A DNA stretch of 14,109 nucleotides from Oceanospirillaceae bacterium UBA2001 (GCA_002335115.1 DDCR01000106.1:17684-31792), one strand, 5' to 3'; positions 1 to 9,235 are shown, counted from the first letter of the stretch. Program-made: numbers and translations. The notes: generated by a model not told the origin, from the sequence alone.

Positions 1-1218
1 CCGTGTGTCTTACCAATGGTGCCAATTTTATCAAGCATTATTGTTGGACTGCATCCTAAACCTAGCCCACTGAAGAGCTTTTTATTATCGGCTACTTACG
101 TTTTATTCATGGCAGCGACCTACAGTATAGCGGGTCTAATTGCTGGTTTGAGTGGGGCTAATGTACAGATTGCTTTGCAACATCCAGTAGTCATAGGCAC
201 CATAGCTGGGTTATTTATTTTATTTGCTGCGGCCATGTTTGGTTGGCTCAATTTACAGATGCCGCAGGTGGTGCAAAATAAAATTAATGCCATTGGCAAT
301 AACCAGTTGGGGGGTCACTATTTAGGGGTTGCCCTAATGGGTACATTGTCAGCTTTAGTGGTTGGCCCTTGTGTGGCAGCGCCATTGGCAGGAGCCTTGT
401 TATTTATTGCACAAACGGGTGATGCAACGACGGGTGGAATGGCCCTATTTATTATGGGGTTGGGCATGGGTGTGCCGTTATTATTGGTGGGAACCTCTGC
501 CAGTCAATGGATTCCAAAAACAGGCCCATGGATGCATCGGATTAAGGTCGGTTTTGGGTTTTTAATGCTGTTAATGGCAGTCTGGATGAATGACCGAGTT
601 TGGCCTGAGGCCAGCCTAACTCTGCTAGCTATTATTAGCTTAGTTATGGCTTTGGTCTTAGCTCTTCATCACCGCTGGCAACCGCCACTAAAGTCACTCT
701 TGGCTGCAGTAATTGCCTATACTTTGGCGCTCTTTATCGGTCTTTACGGCATCGCTTTGATCGTGGGGCAGTTAGCAGGCACAGGCACCCTTATGCAACC
801 CATAGGTAATTTAGGGACCACCCTGACGGCCTCTGAGAGTGCAGTTTCTGCTCAAAAGCTTAAGATCGTGAAAGTGTTGCCCCAAGCTATAGAGCCACTT
901 TTGGTGCAGGCCAAATTAAATAATCAGCCCGTCATGCTGGAGTTTTATGCGGACTGGTGCATCTCTTGTAAAGAATTAGATGCTTTCGTATTTACTGATA
1001 AAAAAGTTCAACTTGCTCTGGCCACTTTTAAAGTGATAAAGGTGGATGTGACTTTGAATAGTCCAGCAGCAAAGCAACTCATGCAGACTTTAAGTTTAGT
1101 CGGGCCACCCGCATTGGTTTTCTACAGTTCGTCTGGACAGTTGCATGAGGAAACCATCATAGGGGTGCCATCGGTCGATGATCTAATCAGTGTATTGCGC
1201 CAAGTTCAGAAGCTGTAA
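1..1218 (+). CDS. dsbD: Thiol:disulfide interchange protein DsbD, 5'-truncated by window edge
   Basis: DsbD is an inner-membrane protein that carries electrons from cytoplasmic thioredoxin to periplasmic thiol-disulfide proteins such as DsbC. The reading frame is open from base 1 and begins inside the motif PCVLPM, so the true start and the periplasmic alpha domain lie left of the window; the ATG at 16 is internal. The visible 405 residues hold the hydrophobic beta domain (about residues 1-260), with membrane cysteines at visible residue 2 (PCVLP) and 124 (GPCVAAP). Their spacing of 122 equals that of Cys163 and Cys285 in E. coli DsbD. A C-terminal thioredoxin-like gamma domain has the CxxC motif YADWCISCK (Cys320 and Cys323). 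It ends with TAA, and cysB follows 70 bp later on the same strand. All expected redox cysteines within the visible part are present. Family assignment is very secure. Confidence 0.96.
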   Translation, partial: PCVLPMVPILSSIIVGLHPKPSPLKSFLLSATYVLFMAATYSIAGLIAGLSGANVQIALQHPVVIGTIAGLFILFAAAMFGWLNLQMPQVVQNKINAIGNNQLGGHYLGVALMGTLSALVVGPCVAAPLAGALLFIAQTGDATTGGMALFIMGLGMGVPLLLVGTSASQWIPKTGPWMHRIKVGFGFLMLLMAVWMNDRVWPEASLTLLAIISLVMALVLALHHRWQPPLKSLLAAVIAYTLALFIGLYGIALIVGQLAGTGTLMQPIGNLGTTLTASESAVSAQKLKIVKVLPQAIEPLLVQAKLNNQPVMLEFYADWCISCKELDAFVFTDKKVQLALATFKVIKVDVTLNSPAAKQLMQTLSLVGPPALVFYSSSGQLHEETIIGVPSVDDLISVLRQVQKL

Positions 1219-1236
1219 TGAGACCTATATGCTTTT

Positions 1237-2263
<1,027 letters not shown>

Positions 2264-2300
2264 TCTGTCTTTGGGGACTAAGGGTGAAGATTAAATCGGC

Positions 2301-3680
2301 CTAAAGCGTGCGTAAACCGTTGAGTAGGTTATTGACCTTGTCAAAGGTTTCCTGATACTCAGATTCACACTCAGAGTCAGCAACGAGGCCGCCACCAGCC
2401 CAACAATAAATATGGCCACCATGATCGCCCTTAGCGTTAGTGACTAATGTGCGAATGCAAATGTTAGTATCCATACGGCCATTACTGCTGATGTAGCCGA
2501 TTGAACCTGTATACCCATTACGGCGATGGGGTTCTAACTCCTCAATGATTTCCATGGCCCGTAATTTAGGCGCACCCGTAATCGATCCCCCGGGAAAGGC
2601 ACCTTTGAGAAGCGGTAAAATGTGTTCCTTAGATTCAAGCTTTCCTGTGATTGTTGTGACCAGATGGTGCACGTTACTGTAACTTTCAATGGCAAATAAT
2701 TGGGGCACTTTGACGGAAAAAGGTAGGCAATGTTTGCTCAGATCATTGCGTAGTAAATCAACAATCATCAAATTCTCAGAACGATCTTTTGGACTGGCGG
2801 CCAACTCTTCATATAGATGTTCATCTTCATTAACCGTTTCACCTCTTTTGCGCGTACCTTTGATGGGCTTCGTTTCAACTTTGCCATTATCAACCTGCAG
2901 TAACCGTTCTGGCGATAAACTGAGTATTGCGCCCTTAGATGTTTCCAAATAGGCACTAAATGGTGTTGGGGAGACCCTTCGAAGATGTTGATAGGCTTGC
3001 CAAGGATTGCCACAATAGGGCGCATCAAACCTTTGGGCTAGGTTCACTTGGTAACAATCGCCTGCATGAATATAGTCAATGACTCGATGAAATTTTTCAG
3101 AGTACTGTTGCTTCGTCATATTTGAAACAAAATCTTTTTCAAGGCAGAAGCTTTGGCTTTTGGGCGGGTACGCTTGAAGAATATGCTTTTCTAAAGCATG
3201 GGTACTGGATTCATCGAGTTGACTGACTAAGTAGCTTTTTTGTAGTTCATGGTCATTGATAATTGCCCAGGGATAGATGCCTATGCATAGATCTTGCATT
3301 GTAATATCGGCAATAGCCTTTGATGGCAGGCTTTCGATAGCACGTCCTAGATCATAGCCAAACAAACCAGCAGCACCCCCAGTAAAGGGAATGTGTTGGG
3401 CTTGGGGTAAAGTGCTAGTATCGGTCAGTAGCTCAGTTTGCAATTGGCCAATCAAATCAAACGGATCCACGTCCGTTGTTTCAATTACGCCATTTTGTTC
3501 GACTTGAGTCACACCATTTTTATGGCTAATCACCGCAAGTGGCTGCGCCATGGCAATATCGTAGCGACCAAAATGGCTTGCTGGACGACTAGAATCCAAT
3601 AGCAAAGGCATAGGCAGGTGCCTAATGGTTTCAAAATAATGGCAGGCGTTTGCTACGAACGGTAAATCAATTATATACAC
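2301..3680 (-). CDS. pabB: Aminodeoxychorismate synthase component I (PabB)
   Basis: PabB converts chorismate to 4-amino-4-deoxychorismate with ammonia supplied by the glutaminase PabA, the first step to p-aminobenzoate and folate. At 459 residues it is close to the usual size (E. coli 453). The chorismate-binding domain fills the C-terminal two thirds. The signature KPIKGTRKRG places the PabB-specific Lys at residue 274, where anthranilate synthase TrpE has Ala. ENLMIVDLLRNDL (about 302-314), FPGGSITGAPK (about 362-372) and the C-terminal WAGGGLVADSECESEYQET complete the active site. The N-terminal part carries the usual LLLDSS and HFGRYD elements. The start is GTG at 3680, supported by AAAGG 8 nt upstream. 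No pabA or pabC is in the window. The gene is transcribed divergently from the prp operon, and no strong promoter of its own was recognised. Confidence 0.95.
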   Translation of the reverse strand: MYIIDLPFVANACHYFETIRHLPMPLLLDSSRPASHFGRYDIAMAQPLAVISHKNGVTQVEQNGVIETTDVDPFDLIGQLQTELLTDTSTLPQAQHIPFTGGAAGLFGYDLGRAIESLPSKAIADITMQDLCIGIYPWAIINDHELQKSYLVSQLDESSTHALEKHILQAYPPKSQSFCLEKDFVSNMTKQQYSEKFHRVIDYIHAGDCYQVNLAQRFDAPYCGNPWQAYQHLRRVSPTPFSAYLETSKGAILSLSPERLLQVDNGKVETKPIKGTRKRGETVNEDEHLYEELAASPKDRSENLMIVDLLRNDLSKHCLPFSVKVPQLFAIESYSNVHHLVTTITGKLESKEHILPLLKGAFPGGSITGAPKLRAMEIIEELEPHRRNGYTGSIGYISSNGRMDTNICIRTLVTNAKGDHGGHIYCWAGGGLVADSECESEYQETFDKVNNLLNGLRTL

Positions 3681-3688
3681 TGCGTAAG

Positions 3689-3693
3689 CCTTT
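3689..3693 (-). promoter_or_regulatory. Ribosome binding site of pabB
   Basis: On the minus strand AAAGG stands 8 nt upstream of a GTG. This supports the GTG at 3680 as the pabB start: it gives the expected protein length, and there is no in-frame ATG at that position. Confidence 0.6.
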
Positions 3694-3740
3694 AAACTTT
3701 TAATGCCATCATTCTAACTCTCTGCAAGCAATCGAACTAG

Positions 3741-3754
3741 GGTTTTACAAAACC
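3741..3754. repeat. Short palindrome in the pabB-prp divergent region
   Basis: GGTTTT-AC-AAAACC has 6-bp perfect arms around a 2-bp centre, 61 bp upstream of the pabB GTG. It may be a protein-binding dyad affecting pabB, but it does not resemble the GntR-type sites at 3805-3822 and 3881-3892. AT-rich palindromes of this size can arise by chance. Confidence 0.25.
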
Positions 3755-3804
3755 TTTGCTTATTCTACGACCATTAAAAATTAAGGTAATGGCTTAAAAT
3801 ATTA

Positions 3805-3822
3805 TATATTGTCTACAATATA
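3805..3822. promoter_or_regulatory. Upstream GntR-type operator O1 of the prp operon
   Basis: TATATTGTCTACAATATA is an 18-bp palindrome with only the two central bases unpaired. Its core ATTGTCTACAAT (3808-3819) differs at one position from ATTGTCGACAAT, the sequence I recall as the site of GntR-family regulators of propionate genes in proteobacteria. It lies 15 bp upstream of the -35 element at 3838-3843. Binding by the adjacent GntR protein is inferred from position and pattern. Confidence 0.65.
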
Positions 3823-3834
3823 AGACAAATGTCT
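3823..3834. promoter_or_regulatory. Accessory dyad next to O1
   Basis: AGACA-AA-TGTCT has 5-bp arms and lies immediately after O1, its centre 15 bp from that of O1 and 4 bp from the -35 box. The half-sites share the GTC/GAC core of O1 but in the opposite arrangement. It could be a weaker regulator site or chance symmetry in AT-rich DNA. Confidence 0.3.
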
Positions 3835-3837
3835 AAT

Positions 3838-3866
3838 TTGACGGCGATTAATACCCGTATTATAAT
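3838..3866 (+). promoter_or_regulatory. Sigma70 promoter of the prp operon
   Basis: The -35 element TTGACG (3838-3843) and a perfect -10 TATAAT (3861-3866) are separated by the optimal 17 bp, predicting a transcription start near 3873 and a leader of about 25 nt. It is the strongest promoter match in the window. The placement between O1 (upstream) and O2 (downstream of the predicted start) suggests repression by the first gene product of the operon. Confidence 0.75.
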
Positions 3867-3880
3867 GCAGTTATCCTAAA

Positions 3881-3892
3881 AGTGTTGACAAT
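3881..3892. promoter_or_regulatory. Downstream GntR-type operator O2, covering the ribosome binding region
   Basis: AGTGTTGACAAT matches ATTGTCGACAAT at 10 of 12 positions. It would occupy about +9 to +20 relative to the predicted start, and -17 to -6 relative to the regulator's ATG at 3898. The centre-to-centre distance from O1 is 73 bp, close to seven helical turns. The embedded TTGACA (3885-3890) has no matching -10 box downstream, so it is read as operator rather than promoter. Confidence 0.55.
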
Positions 3893-3897
3893 ATGAC

Positions 3898-4587
3898 ATG
3901 CAAGAAGAAACGACAACTTTAGCAAATAAAGTATGTGAACTCATTTTAAAAGATATTGTTACAGGCGCTATTGGTCAAGGTCAAAAACTAAACGAACCCG
4001 AACTGGCCCGTATCCATGGTATCAGCCGTGGACCATTAAGAGAGGCGATGGGGCGTCTAGAGGCAATGCGTTTAATTACTCGAGTGCCGAATGTTGGGGC
4101 CCGTGTTGTGCAACTTTCCTATGATGTCCTGTTAGAAATTTATCAGATCAGAGAGTCGCTTGAAGGGCTCGCTGCAAGATTAGCAGCCGAAACCATGACA
4201 GGTGAAGAAAAATTATCCCTCCGAGCGCTGTTAACAAGCCATCATAAACACCTCTTAGACACTCAGGGCCAATCATATTTTCAACAAGAAGGAGATGTTG
4301 ATTTTCACTACCGAATTATTCACGGTAGCAAAAACCAGCGTCTGATAGATATGTTGGCTGGAGACCTTTATCAATTGGTACGCATGTATCGTTATCAATT
4401 TAGCTGGTCGAGTAATCGTCCCCAACAGGCCTTAAAAGAGCATGACCAAATTTGTAGCGCCATTGAAGAAAGTGATGGGGAATTAGCAGAATGGCTAATG
4501 AAGCGTCATATCAATAATGCTCGAAATAATATTTTGGCGAGTATGAACCACCAAAAACACCCCAATCTGGAGAAGTATCATGAGTAG
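3898..4587 (+). CDS. GntR/FadR-type (FCD) transcriptional regulator of the prp operon
   Basis: This is a 229-residue DNA-binding regulator, probably controlling the methylcitrate operon it heads. The N-terminal GntR winged helix (about residues 8-72) includes [20 protein letters not shown] and the wing [10 protein letters not shown]. The C-terminal FCD ligand domain has the usual metal-site pattern Asp133, His137 (DVDFHYRI), His182 (KEHDQI) and His204 (KRHINNAR). Equivalent genes beside prpB-prpC-acnD-prpF in other gammaproteobacteria have been called prpR or prpQ; the E. coli PrpR is an unrelated sigma54 activator, so I leave the symbol blank. The ATG at 3898 is the only reasonable start: an in-frame TGA lies at 3886, and no Shine-Dalgarno precedes the ATG. 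The end overlaps prpB by 8 bp. The ligand is likely a methylcitrate-cycle intermediate (inference). Confidence 0.9.
   Translation: MQEETTTLANKVCELILKDIVTGAIGQGQKLNEPELARIHGISRGPLREAMGRLEAMRLITRVPNVGARVVQLSYDVLLEIYQIRESLEGLAARLAAETMTGEEKLSLRALLTSHHKHLLDTQGQSYFQQEGDVDFHYRIIHGSKNQRLIDMLAGDLYQLVRMYRYQFSWSSNRPQQALKEHDQICSAIEESDGELAEWLMKRHINNARNNILASMNHQKHPNLEKYHE
4569..4575 (+). promoter_or_regulatory. Ribosome binding site of prpB inside the regulator gene
   Basis: GGAGAAG within the last codons of the regulator gene stands 4 nt before the ATG at 4580. It favours this ATG over the in-frame ATG at 4589, which has only GTAGG directly adjoining it. Confidence 0.6.
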
Positions 4588-5467
4588 GATGAGCCAAGGT
4601 GCAAAATTCCGTGCCGCCATAGCAAATAATGACCCTCTGCAGATCGTGGGTACCATAAACGCCTATAGCGCTATGATGGCTGAAAAAGTCGGCCATCAAG
4701 CCATTTATTTATCGGGTGGTGGCGTCGCTAACGCCTCCTTTGGCCTACCAGATCTGGGCATGACCAGCCTTAATGACGTTTTAGATGATGCTAGTCGCAT
4801 TACTGCCGCAAGTGATCTGCCTCTCTTGGTGGATATTGATACTGGTTGGGGTGGTGCTTTTAACATTGCAAGAGCCATAAAAAGTATGGAGGCAGCGGGT
4901 GTAGCGGCAGTGCATATAGAAGATCAGGTGGCGCAGAAACGTTGTGGTCATCGTCCCAATAAAGCCATTGTCCCCACCCAAGAAATGGTAGACCGCATTA
5001 AAGCCGCCACCGATGCGCGTACCGATAATGAATTTTTTATCATGGCTAGAACAGATGCATTTCAAAAAGACGGTTTACAAGCGGCTATTGATCGTTCTCA
5101 AGCCTGCATAGAAGCAGGTGCTGATGGGATTTTTGCTGAGGCTGTGTATGAACTCAGTGATTATCAAGCCTTTGCAGATGCGATCTCAGTGCCATTATTA
5201 GCCAATATTACTGAATTTGGCGCCACTCCTTTGTATAACAAAAGCCAATTAGCCCATGTCGGGGTAGACATGGTGCTGTATCCATTGAGTGCGTTTAGAG
5301 CGATGAGTAAAGCAGCGCTTAACGTCTACCAGCAGGTATTAACAGATGGAGACCAGAAGGCCGTCATCGACACCATGCAAACTCGGATGGAGCTTTATGA
5401 GTTTTTAGACTATCACTCATTTGAAGAAAAATTAGATGAGTTATTTGCCGCTGGCAAAAATTTATAA
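4580..5467 (+). CDS. prpB: 2-methylisocitrate lyase PrpB
   Basis: PrpB cleaves (2S,3R)-2-methylisocitrate into pyruvate and succinate, the last step of the cytoplasmic methylcitrate cycle. The 295-residue length matches E. coli PrpB (296), and the sequence aligns throughout without gaps of note. It belongs to the isocitrate lyase/PEP mutase superfamily of TIM barrels. Visible signatures are YLSGGGVAN, the Mg-binding acidic residues Asp58, Asp85 and Asp87 (LPDLG, LVDIDTG), and the catalytic loop [11 protein letters not shown] with Cys122. NITEFGATP and [10 protein letters not shown] follow in the C-terminal half. The loop KRCGH is shared with isocitrate lyase, but the short length and the prp context exclude AceA. 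The start ATG overlaps the regulator's TAG by 8 bp, so translation is probably coupled. prpC follows after 32 bp. Confidence 0.97.
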   Translation: MSRMSQGAKFRAAIANNDPLQIVGTINAYSAMMAEKVGHQAIYLSGGGVANASFGLPDLGMTSLNDVLDDASRITAASDLPLLVDIDTGWGGAFNIARAIKSMEAAGVAAVHIEDQVAQKRCGHRPNKAIVPTQEMVDRIKAATDARTDNEFFIMARTDAFQKDGLQAAIDRSQACIEAGADGIFAEAVYELSDYQAFADAISVPLLANITEFGATPLYNKSQLAHVGVDMVLYPLSAFRAMSKAALNVYQQVLTDGDQKAVIDTMQTRMELYEFLDYHSFEEKLDELFAAGKNL

Positions 5468-5487
5468 CCCCAACCCTAACCATAAAC

Positions 5488-5491
5488 AGGA
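5488..5491 (+). promoter_or_regulatory. Ribosome binding site of prpC
   Basis: AGGA stands 8 nt before the ATG at 5500. It fixes the prpC start in the 32-bp gap after prpB, where no terminator or promoter is visible. Confidence 0.6.
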
Positions 5492-5499
5492 CCATTAAA

Positions 5500-6627
5500 A
5501 TGAGCACTAAACCTATTTCTGGGGCTGGCCTAAGGGGTCAATCTGCAGGTTCTACTGCATTATGTACGGTGGGTTTAACCGGCACAGGCCTCACTTATCG
5601 TGGCTATGATATTAGTGAACTGGCAGAAAAAGCGAGTTTTGAAGAAGTAGCGCATATGCTGCTTAAGGGGCATCTGCCAAATCAAATAGAACTTGATGCT
5701 TACACCAAGAAGTTGAAGACCATGCGCCGACTGCCTGAGGCACTAAAAACGGTGTTAGAACATATTCCTGCGCAGGCGCATCCGATGGACGTAATGCGCA
5801 CAGGTTGCTCCATGTTGGGTAATTTAGAGCCTGAGGCAGACTTCACTATGGAGCAAGAAGTCACAGAGCGGCTATTAGCCTTATTTCCAGCCATTATTTG
5901 TTATTGGTATCGGTTTAGTCACCATGGTGTGCGCATCGAGACTGAAACTGATGACCCCTCTATAGGCTCTTATTTTTTAACCTTGTTACACGATAAGAAA
6001 CCCAGTGCATTGCACGCTAAAGTAATGAATGTGTCGTTGATTTTATATGCTGAGCATGAATTTAATGCGTCTACGTTTACGGCACGGGTGTGTGCGTCTA
6101 CTTTGTCTGATATGCATTCATGTGTAACAGGAGCGATTGGCAGTTTGAGGGGACCATTGCACGGCGGAGCTAATGAAGCTGCCATGGACATGATTCAAGG
6201 CTGGCTCTCACCCGACGAAGCCGAAACCTCTATTATGGCTATGTTGGCCCGTAAAGATAAAATCATGGGCTTTGGCCATGCCATATATAGGGAATCTGAT
6301 CCTCGAAATGTAATTATAAAAAGTTGGTCAAAAAAACTAGCAGAAGCCATGGGTGACAATCACTTATACCCTGTTTCTGTTCGGTGTGAAGAAGTCATGT
6401 GGCGGGAAAAAAAGTTATTTTGTAATGCTGACTTTTTTCATGCTTCTACCTATAACTTTATGGGCATTCCAACTAAGTTATTCACTCCAATTTTTGTCAT
6501 GTCACGACTTACAGGGTGGGCCGCCCACGTTATGGAGCAGCGTACGAATAACCGTATTATTCGCCCAAGTGCTGACTACACGGGCCCAGAAACTGCCCAG
6601 TGGGTCGATATTGAAAATCGAGGCTAG
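5500..6627 (+). CDS. prpC: 2-methylcitrate synthase PrpC
   Basis: PrpC condenses propionyl-CoA and oxaloacetate to 2-methylcitrate, committing propionate carbon to the cycle. The 375 residues are in the range of PrpC proteins (E. coli 389) and well short of the hexameric citrate synthase GltA (about 430). The N-terminus GLRGQSAGSTALCTVG and LTYRGYDISELAE is typical of 2-methylcitrate synthases. The catalytic triad of the citrate synthase fold is visible: His221 in GPLHGGANEAAM, His260 in GFGHAIYRESDPR and Asp311 in NADFFHAS. The C-terminal segment WAAHVMEQRTNNRIIRPSADYTGPE provides the conserved arginines of the CoA and carboxylate sites. A minor citrate synthase activity is known for the family. 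It ends with TAG only 5 bp before acnD, so the two are co-transcribed. Confidence 0.97.
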   Translation: MSTKPISGAGLRGQSAGSTALCTVGLTGTGLTYRGYDISELAEKASFEEVAHMLLKGHLPNQIELDAYTKKLKTMRRLPEALKTVLEHIPAQAHPMDVMRTGCSMLGNLEPEADFTMEQEVTERLLALFPAIICYWYRFSHHGVRIETETDDPSIGSYFLTLLHDKKPSALHAKVMNVSLILYAEHEFNASTFTARVCASTLSDMHSCVTGAIGSLRGPLHGGANEAAMDMIQGWLSPDEAETSIMAMLARKDKIMGFGHAIYRESDPRNVIIKSWSKKLAEAMGDNHLYPVSVRCEEVMWREKKLFCNADFFHASTYNFMGIPTKLFTPIFVMSRLTGWAAHVMEQRTNNRIIRPSADYTGPETAQWVDIENRG

Positions 6628-6632
6628 AGCCG

Positions 6633-9233
6633 ATGAATACCAATTATCGTCGACCTCTGGGTGACACAGGCCTAGACTATTTTGATACCCCCAATGCTAT
6701 TAATGACATTAGCGAGGGCGCCTATGCCGAACTACCTTATACCTCTAAAATATTGGCGGAACAGTTAGTTCGTCGCTGTGAACCGAGTCTATTAAAGGCT
6801 TCGCTTAAGCAATTAATAGAACGCAAACAGGACCTCGACTTTCCGTGGTATCCAGCTCGTGTAGTATGTCATGATATTTTGGGACAAACGGCTTTGGTAG
6901 ATTTGGCTGGCTTAAGGGATGCGATTGCCGATCAAGGTGGTGATCCCTCAAAGGTCAATCCTGTTGTGCCTACACAACTTATTGTCGACCATTCTTTGGC
7001 AGTAGAGCATGCTGGCTCTGATACTGATGCGTTTGCCAAAAATAGGCATATTGAAGACCGACGTAACGATGATCGTTTTCACTTTATTGAATGGACAAAA
7101 ACGGCGTTTGAAAACGTTGATGTGATTCCAGCTGGTAATGGAATCATGCATCAAATTAATTTAGAAAAAATGTCCCCAGTGATTCAAAATCGCGCCGGAC
7201 TGGCTTTTCCAGACACTTGCATTGGTACTGATAGTCATACCCCCCATATTGATTGTCTGGGAGTGATTGCTATCGGTGTAGGAGGATTAGAAGCTGAAAA
7301 TGTCATGCTGGGGCGAGCATCGATGATGCGATTACCTGATATTATTGGTGTTGAGTTAACAGGTGTGCGTCAAGCAGGTATTACTGCCACAGATATGGTT
7401 TTAGCACTGACTGAGTTTTTGCGAGCTCAGCGAGTCGTTTCTAGTTACCTTGAATTTTATGGTGCTGGCGCTAAAAGTCTCACCATTGGTGATCGGGCAA
7501 CTATTTCCAATATGACCCCTGAGTTTGGAGCCTCAGCAGGGCTATTTTACATTGATCAACAAACCATTGATTACCTTAATCTAACAGGCCGTGAGCCCGA
7601 ACAAGTCGCGTTAGTTGAAACCTATGCAAAAACTAATGGTTTGTGGGCTGATGACATGGTAGCCGCCAAATACGACCGGGTATTAAGTTTTGACTTGTCC
7701 AGTGTCGGTCGAAATATGGCTGGACCATCAAGCCCTCATTTACGTCTACCCACGTCCGCCCTTGCTGAAAGAGGCATTGCCAAAGCCTATGATAACTCAG
7801 AGGATGAAGCTCTGATGCCAGATGGTGCAGTAATTATTGCAGCCATTACCAGTTGTACAAATACCAGTAACCCACGCAATGTTATTGCTGCAGGGCTATT
7901 GGCTCGTAATGCCAATCGTTTGGGTTTGAAACGTAAACCATGGGTTAAGTCTTCGTTTGCTCCTGGCTCAAAAGTCGCTAAACTCTACTTAGAGGAAGCA
8001 GGATTGTTGACTGAGATGGAGCAGCTTGGCTTTGGTATAGTGGGGTATGCTTGTACGACATGCAACGGTATGAGTGGTGCCTTAGATCCTGAAATCCAAC
8101 AGCAATTAATTGATCGAGACCTTTATTCAACGGCTGTGTTATCGGGTAACCGTAATTTTGATGGTCGCATTCACCCCTACGCTAAGCAGGCCTTTTTAGC
8201 GTCACCACCCTTAGTGGCTGCCTACGCTATAGCAGGCTCCATGCGCTTTGACATTGAAAAAGACATACTAGGGCAAGATCAGCAGGGTAACGACATTCGG
8301 TTGAAGGATATATGGCCCAGCGACGAAGAAATTTCTGCCATTGTCGCTCAATGTGTTAAACCAGAGCAGTTTAAGCAAATTTATATTCCCATGTTCGACC
8401 TTGGAACGATTGAGAAATCTAGCAGCCCATTATACAACTGGCGGCCCAACACGACTTATATTCGCAGGCCTCCTTATTGGGAGGGCGCATTAGCGGGTGA
8501 ACGAACTCTAAAAGGCATGCGTCCTCTAGCCATTCTGGGAGATAACATTACTACAGATCATTTATCACCATCTAATGCCATTTTAGCTAATAGCGCAGCG
8601 GGTGAATACTTGACCAAAATGGGTTTACCAGAGGAAGATTTCAATTCCTATGCCACCCATAGAGGTGATCATTTAACGGCCCAAAGAGCGACTTTTGCTA
8701 ACCCTAAGTTAGTTAATGAAATGTGCACTAATGCGCTAGGTCAAATTCAACAAGGTTCCTTAGCTCGGTTAGAGCCCGAGGGGCATACACTACGCATGTG
8801 GGAAGCGATTGAGACCTACATGCAGCGAGCCCAACCGTTGATTATTATTGCAGGAGCGGACTACGGACAAGGCTCATCGAGAGACTGGGCTGCTAAGGGA
8901 GTGCGTTTGGCTGGTGTTGAAGCAATCGTTGCCGAAGGTTTTGAGCGTATTCATCGTACAAACCTTGTGGGTATGGGAGTTTTACCCTTAGAGTTTAAGC
9001 TCGGTGATAGCCGCTCGAGCCATCAGTTAGATGGGACAGAAACCTTCGATGTGGAGGGTGACCCCAGTCCGGGTTGTGACTTAACCCTCGTTATTAACCG
9101 CTCCAATGGTGTGCGTCAAAATATCACTGTAACTTGTCGCTTAGATACAGCAGAGGAAGTGGGTGTCTACAAAGCAGGTGGGGTATTACAGCGCTTTGCA
9201 CAAGATTTCCTAGAATCGACGAACTCTCATTAG
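6633..9233 (+). CDS. acnD: Fe-S-dependent 2-methylcitrate dehydratase AcnD
   Basis: AcnD is an aconitase-family enzyme that dehydrates 2-methylcitrate to a 2-methylaconitate isomer, replacing the iron-sulfur-free PrpD. At 866 residues it has the AcnA-like domain order. [4Fe-4S] ligands are Cys408 (TSCTNTSNPRN), Cys474 and Cys477 (ACTTCNGMSGAL). The substrate-site segments DTCIGTDSHTPH (about 195-205) and GVGGLEAE precede them, and the C-terminal swivel domain has GADYGQGSSRDWAAKG (about 741-756) and ERIHRTNLVGMGVLP. The position between prpC and prpF decides for AcnD over housekeeping AcnA, together with the size, somewhat shorter than AcnA (about 890). CGAGG (6619-6623) lies 9 nt before the ATG, overlapping the end of prpC. 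prpF begins 8 bp after the stop. Confidence 0.96.
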   Translation: MNTNYRRPLGDTGLDYFDTPNAINDISEGAYAELPYTSKILAEQLVRRCEPSLLKASLKQLIERKQDLDFPWYPARVVCHDILGQTALVDLAGLRDAIADQGGDPSKVNPVVPTQLIVDHSLAVEHAGSDTDAFAKNRHIEDRRNDDRFHFIEWTKTAFENVDVIPAGNGIMHQINLEKMSPVIQNRAGLAFPDTCIGTDSHTPHIDCLGVIAIGVGGLEAENVMLGRASMMRLPDIIGVELTGVRQAGITATDMVLALTEFLRAQRVVSSYLEFYGAGAKSLTIGDRATISNMTPEFGASAGLFYIDQQTIDYLNLTGREPEQVALVETYAKTNGLWADDMVAAKYDRVLSFDLSSVGRNMAGPSSPHLRLPTSALAERGIAKAYDNSEDEALMPDGAVIIAAITSCTNTSNPRNVIAAGLLARNANRLGLKRKPWVKSSFAPGSKVAKLYLEEAGLLTEMEQLGFGIVGYACTTCNGMSGALDPEIQQQLIDRDLYSTAVLSGNRNFDGRIHPYAKQAFLASPPLVAAYAIAGSMRFDIEKDILGQDQQGNDIRLKDIWPSDEEISAIVAQCVKPEQFKQIYIPMFDLGTIEKSSSPLYNWRPNTTYIRRPPYWEGALAGERTLKGMRPLAILGDNITTDHLSPSNAILANSAAGEYLTKMGLPEEDFNSYATHRGDHLTAQRATFANPKLVNEMCTNALGQIQQGSLARLEPEGHTLRMWEAIETYMQRAQPLIIIAGADYGQGSSRDWAAKGVRLAGVEAIVAEGFERIHRTNLVGMGVLPLEFKLGDSRSSHQLDGTETFDVEGDPSPGCDLTLVINRSNGVRQNITVTCRLDTAEEVGVYKAGGVLQRFAQDFLESTNSH

Positions 9234-9235
9234 GA
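9232..9235 (+). promoter_or_regulatory. Ribosome binding site deciding the prpF start
   Basis: AGGA overlaps the acnD TAG and stands 6 nt before the ATG at 9242. It supports that start over an in-frame GTG-type opening at 9134, which would add 36 residues unlike the family and overlap acnD by 100 bp. Confidence 0.65.

Noticed and set aside
2264..2300. Bidirectional terminator between cysB and pabB
   Set aside because: No stem longer than a few base pairs and no flanking T-run was found in the 37-bp gap.
3885..3913. TTGACA at 3885-3890 as a second -35 element
   Set aside because: No -10-like hexamer lies 16-18 bp downstream, and any start would fall inside the regulator's coding sequence.
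4511..5065. Minus-strand open frames across the regulator and prpB
   Set aside because: They are antisense to well-supported conserved genes, with composition typical of shadow frames and no ribosome binding sites.
5466..5487. Telomere-like CCCAACCCTAACC run between prpB and prpC
   Set aside because: It is a single short C/A-rich stretch without real tandem copies and lies inside an operon gap.
6353..6664. 103-codon frame overlapping the end of prpC and start of acnD
   Set aside because: It is out of frame with two secure genes, lacks any family resemblance, and looks like a chance translation of prpC.
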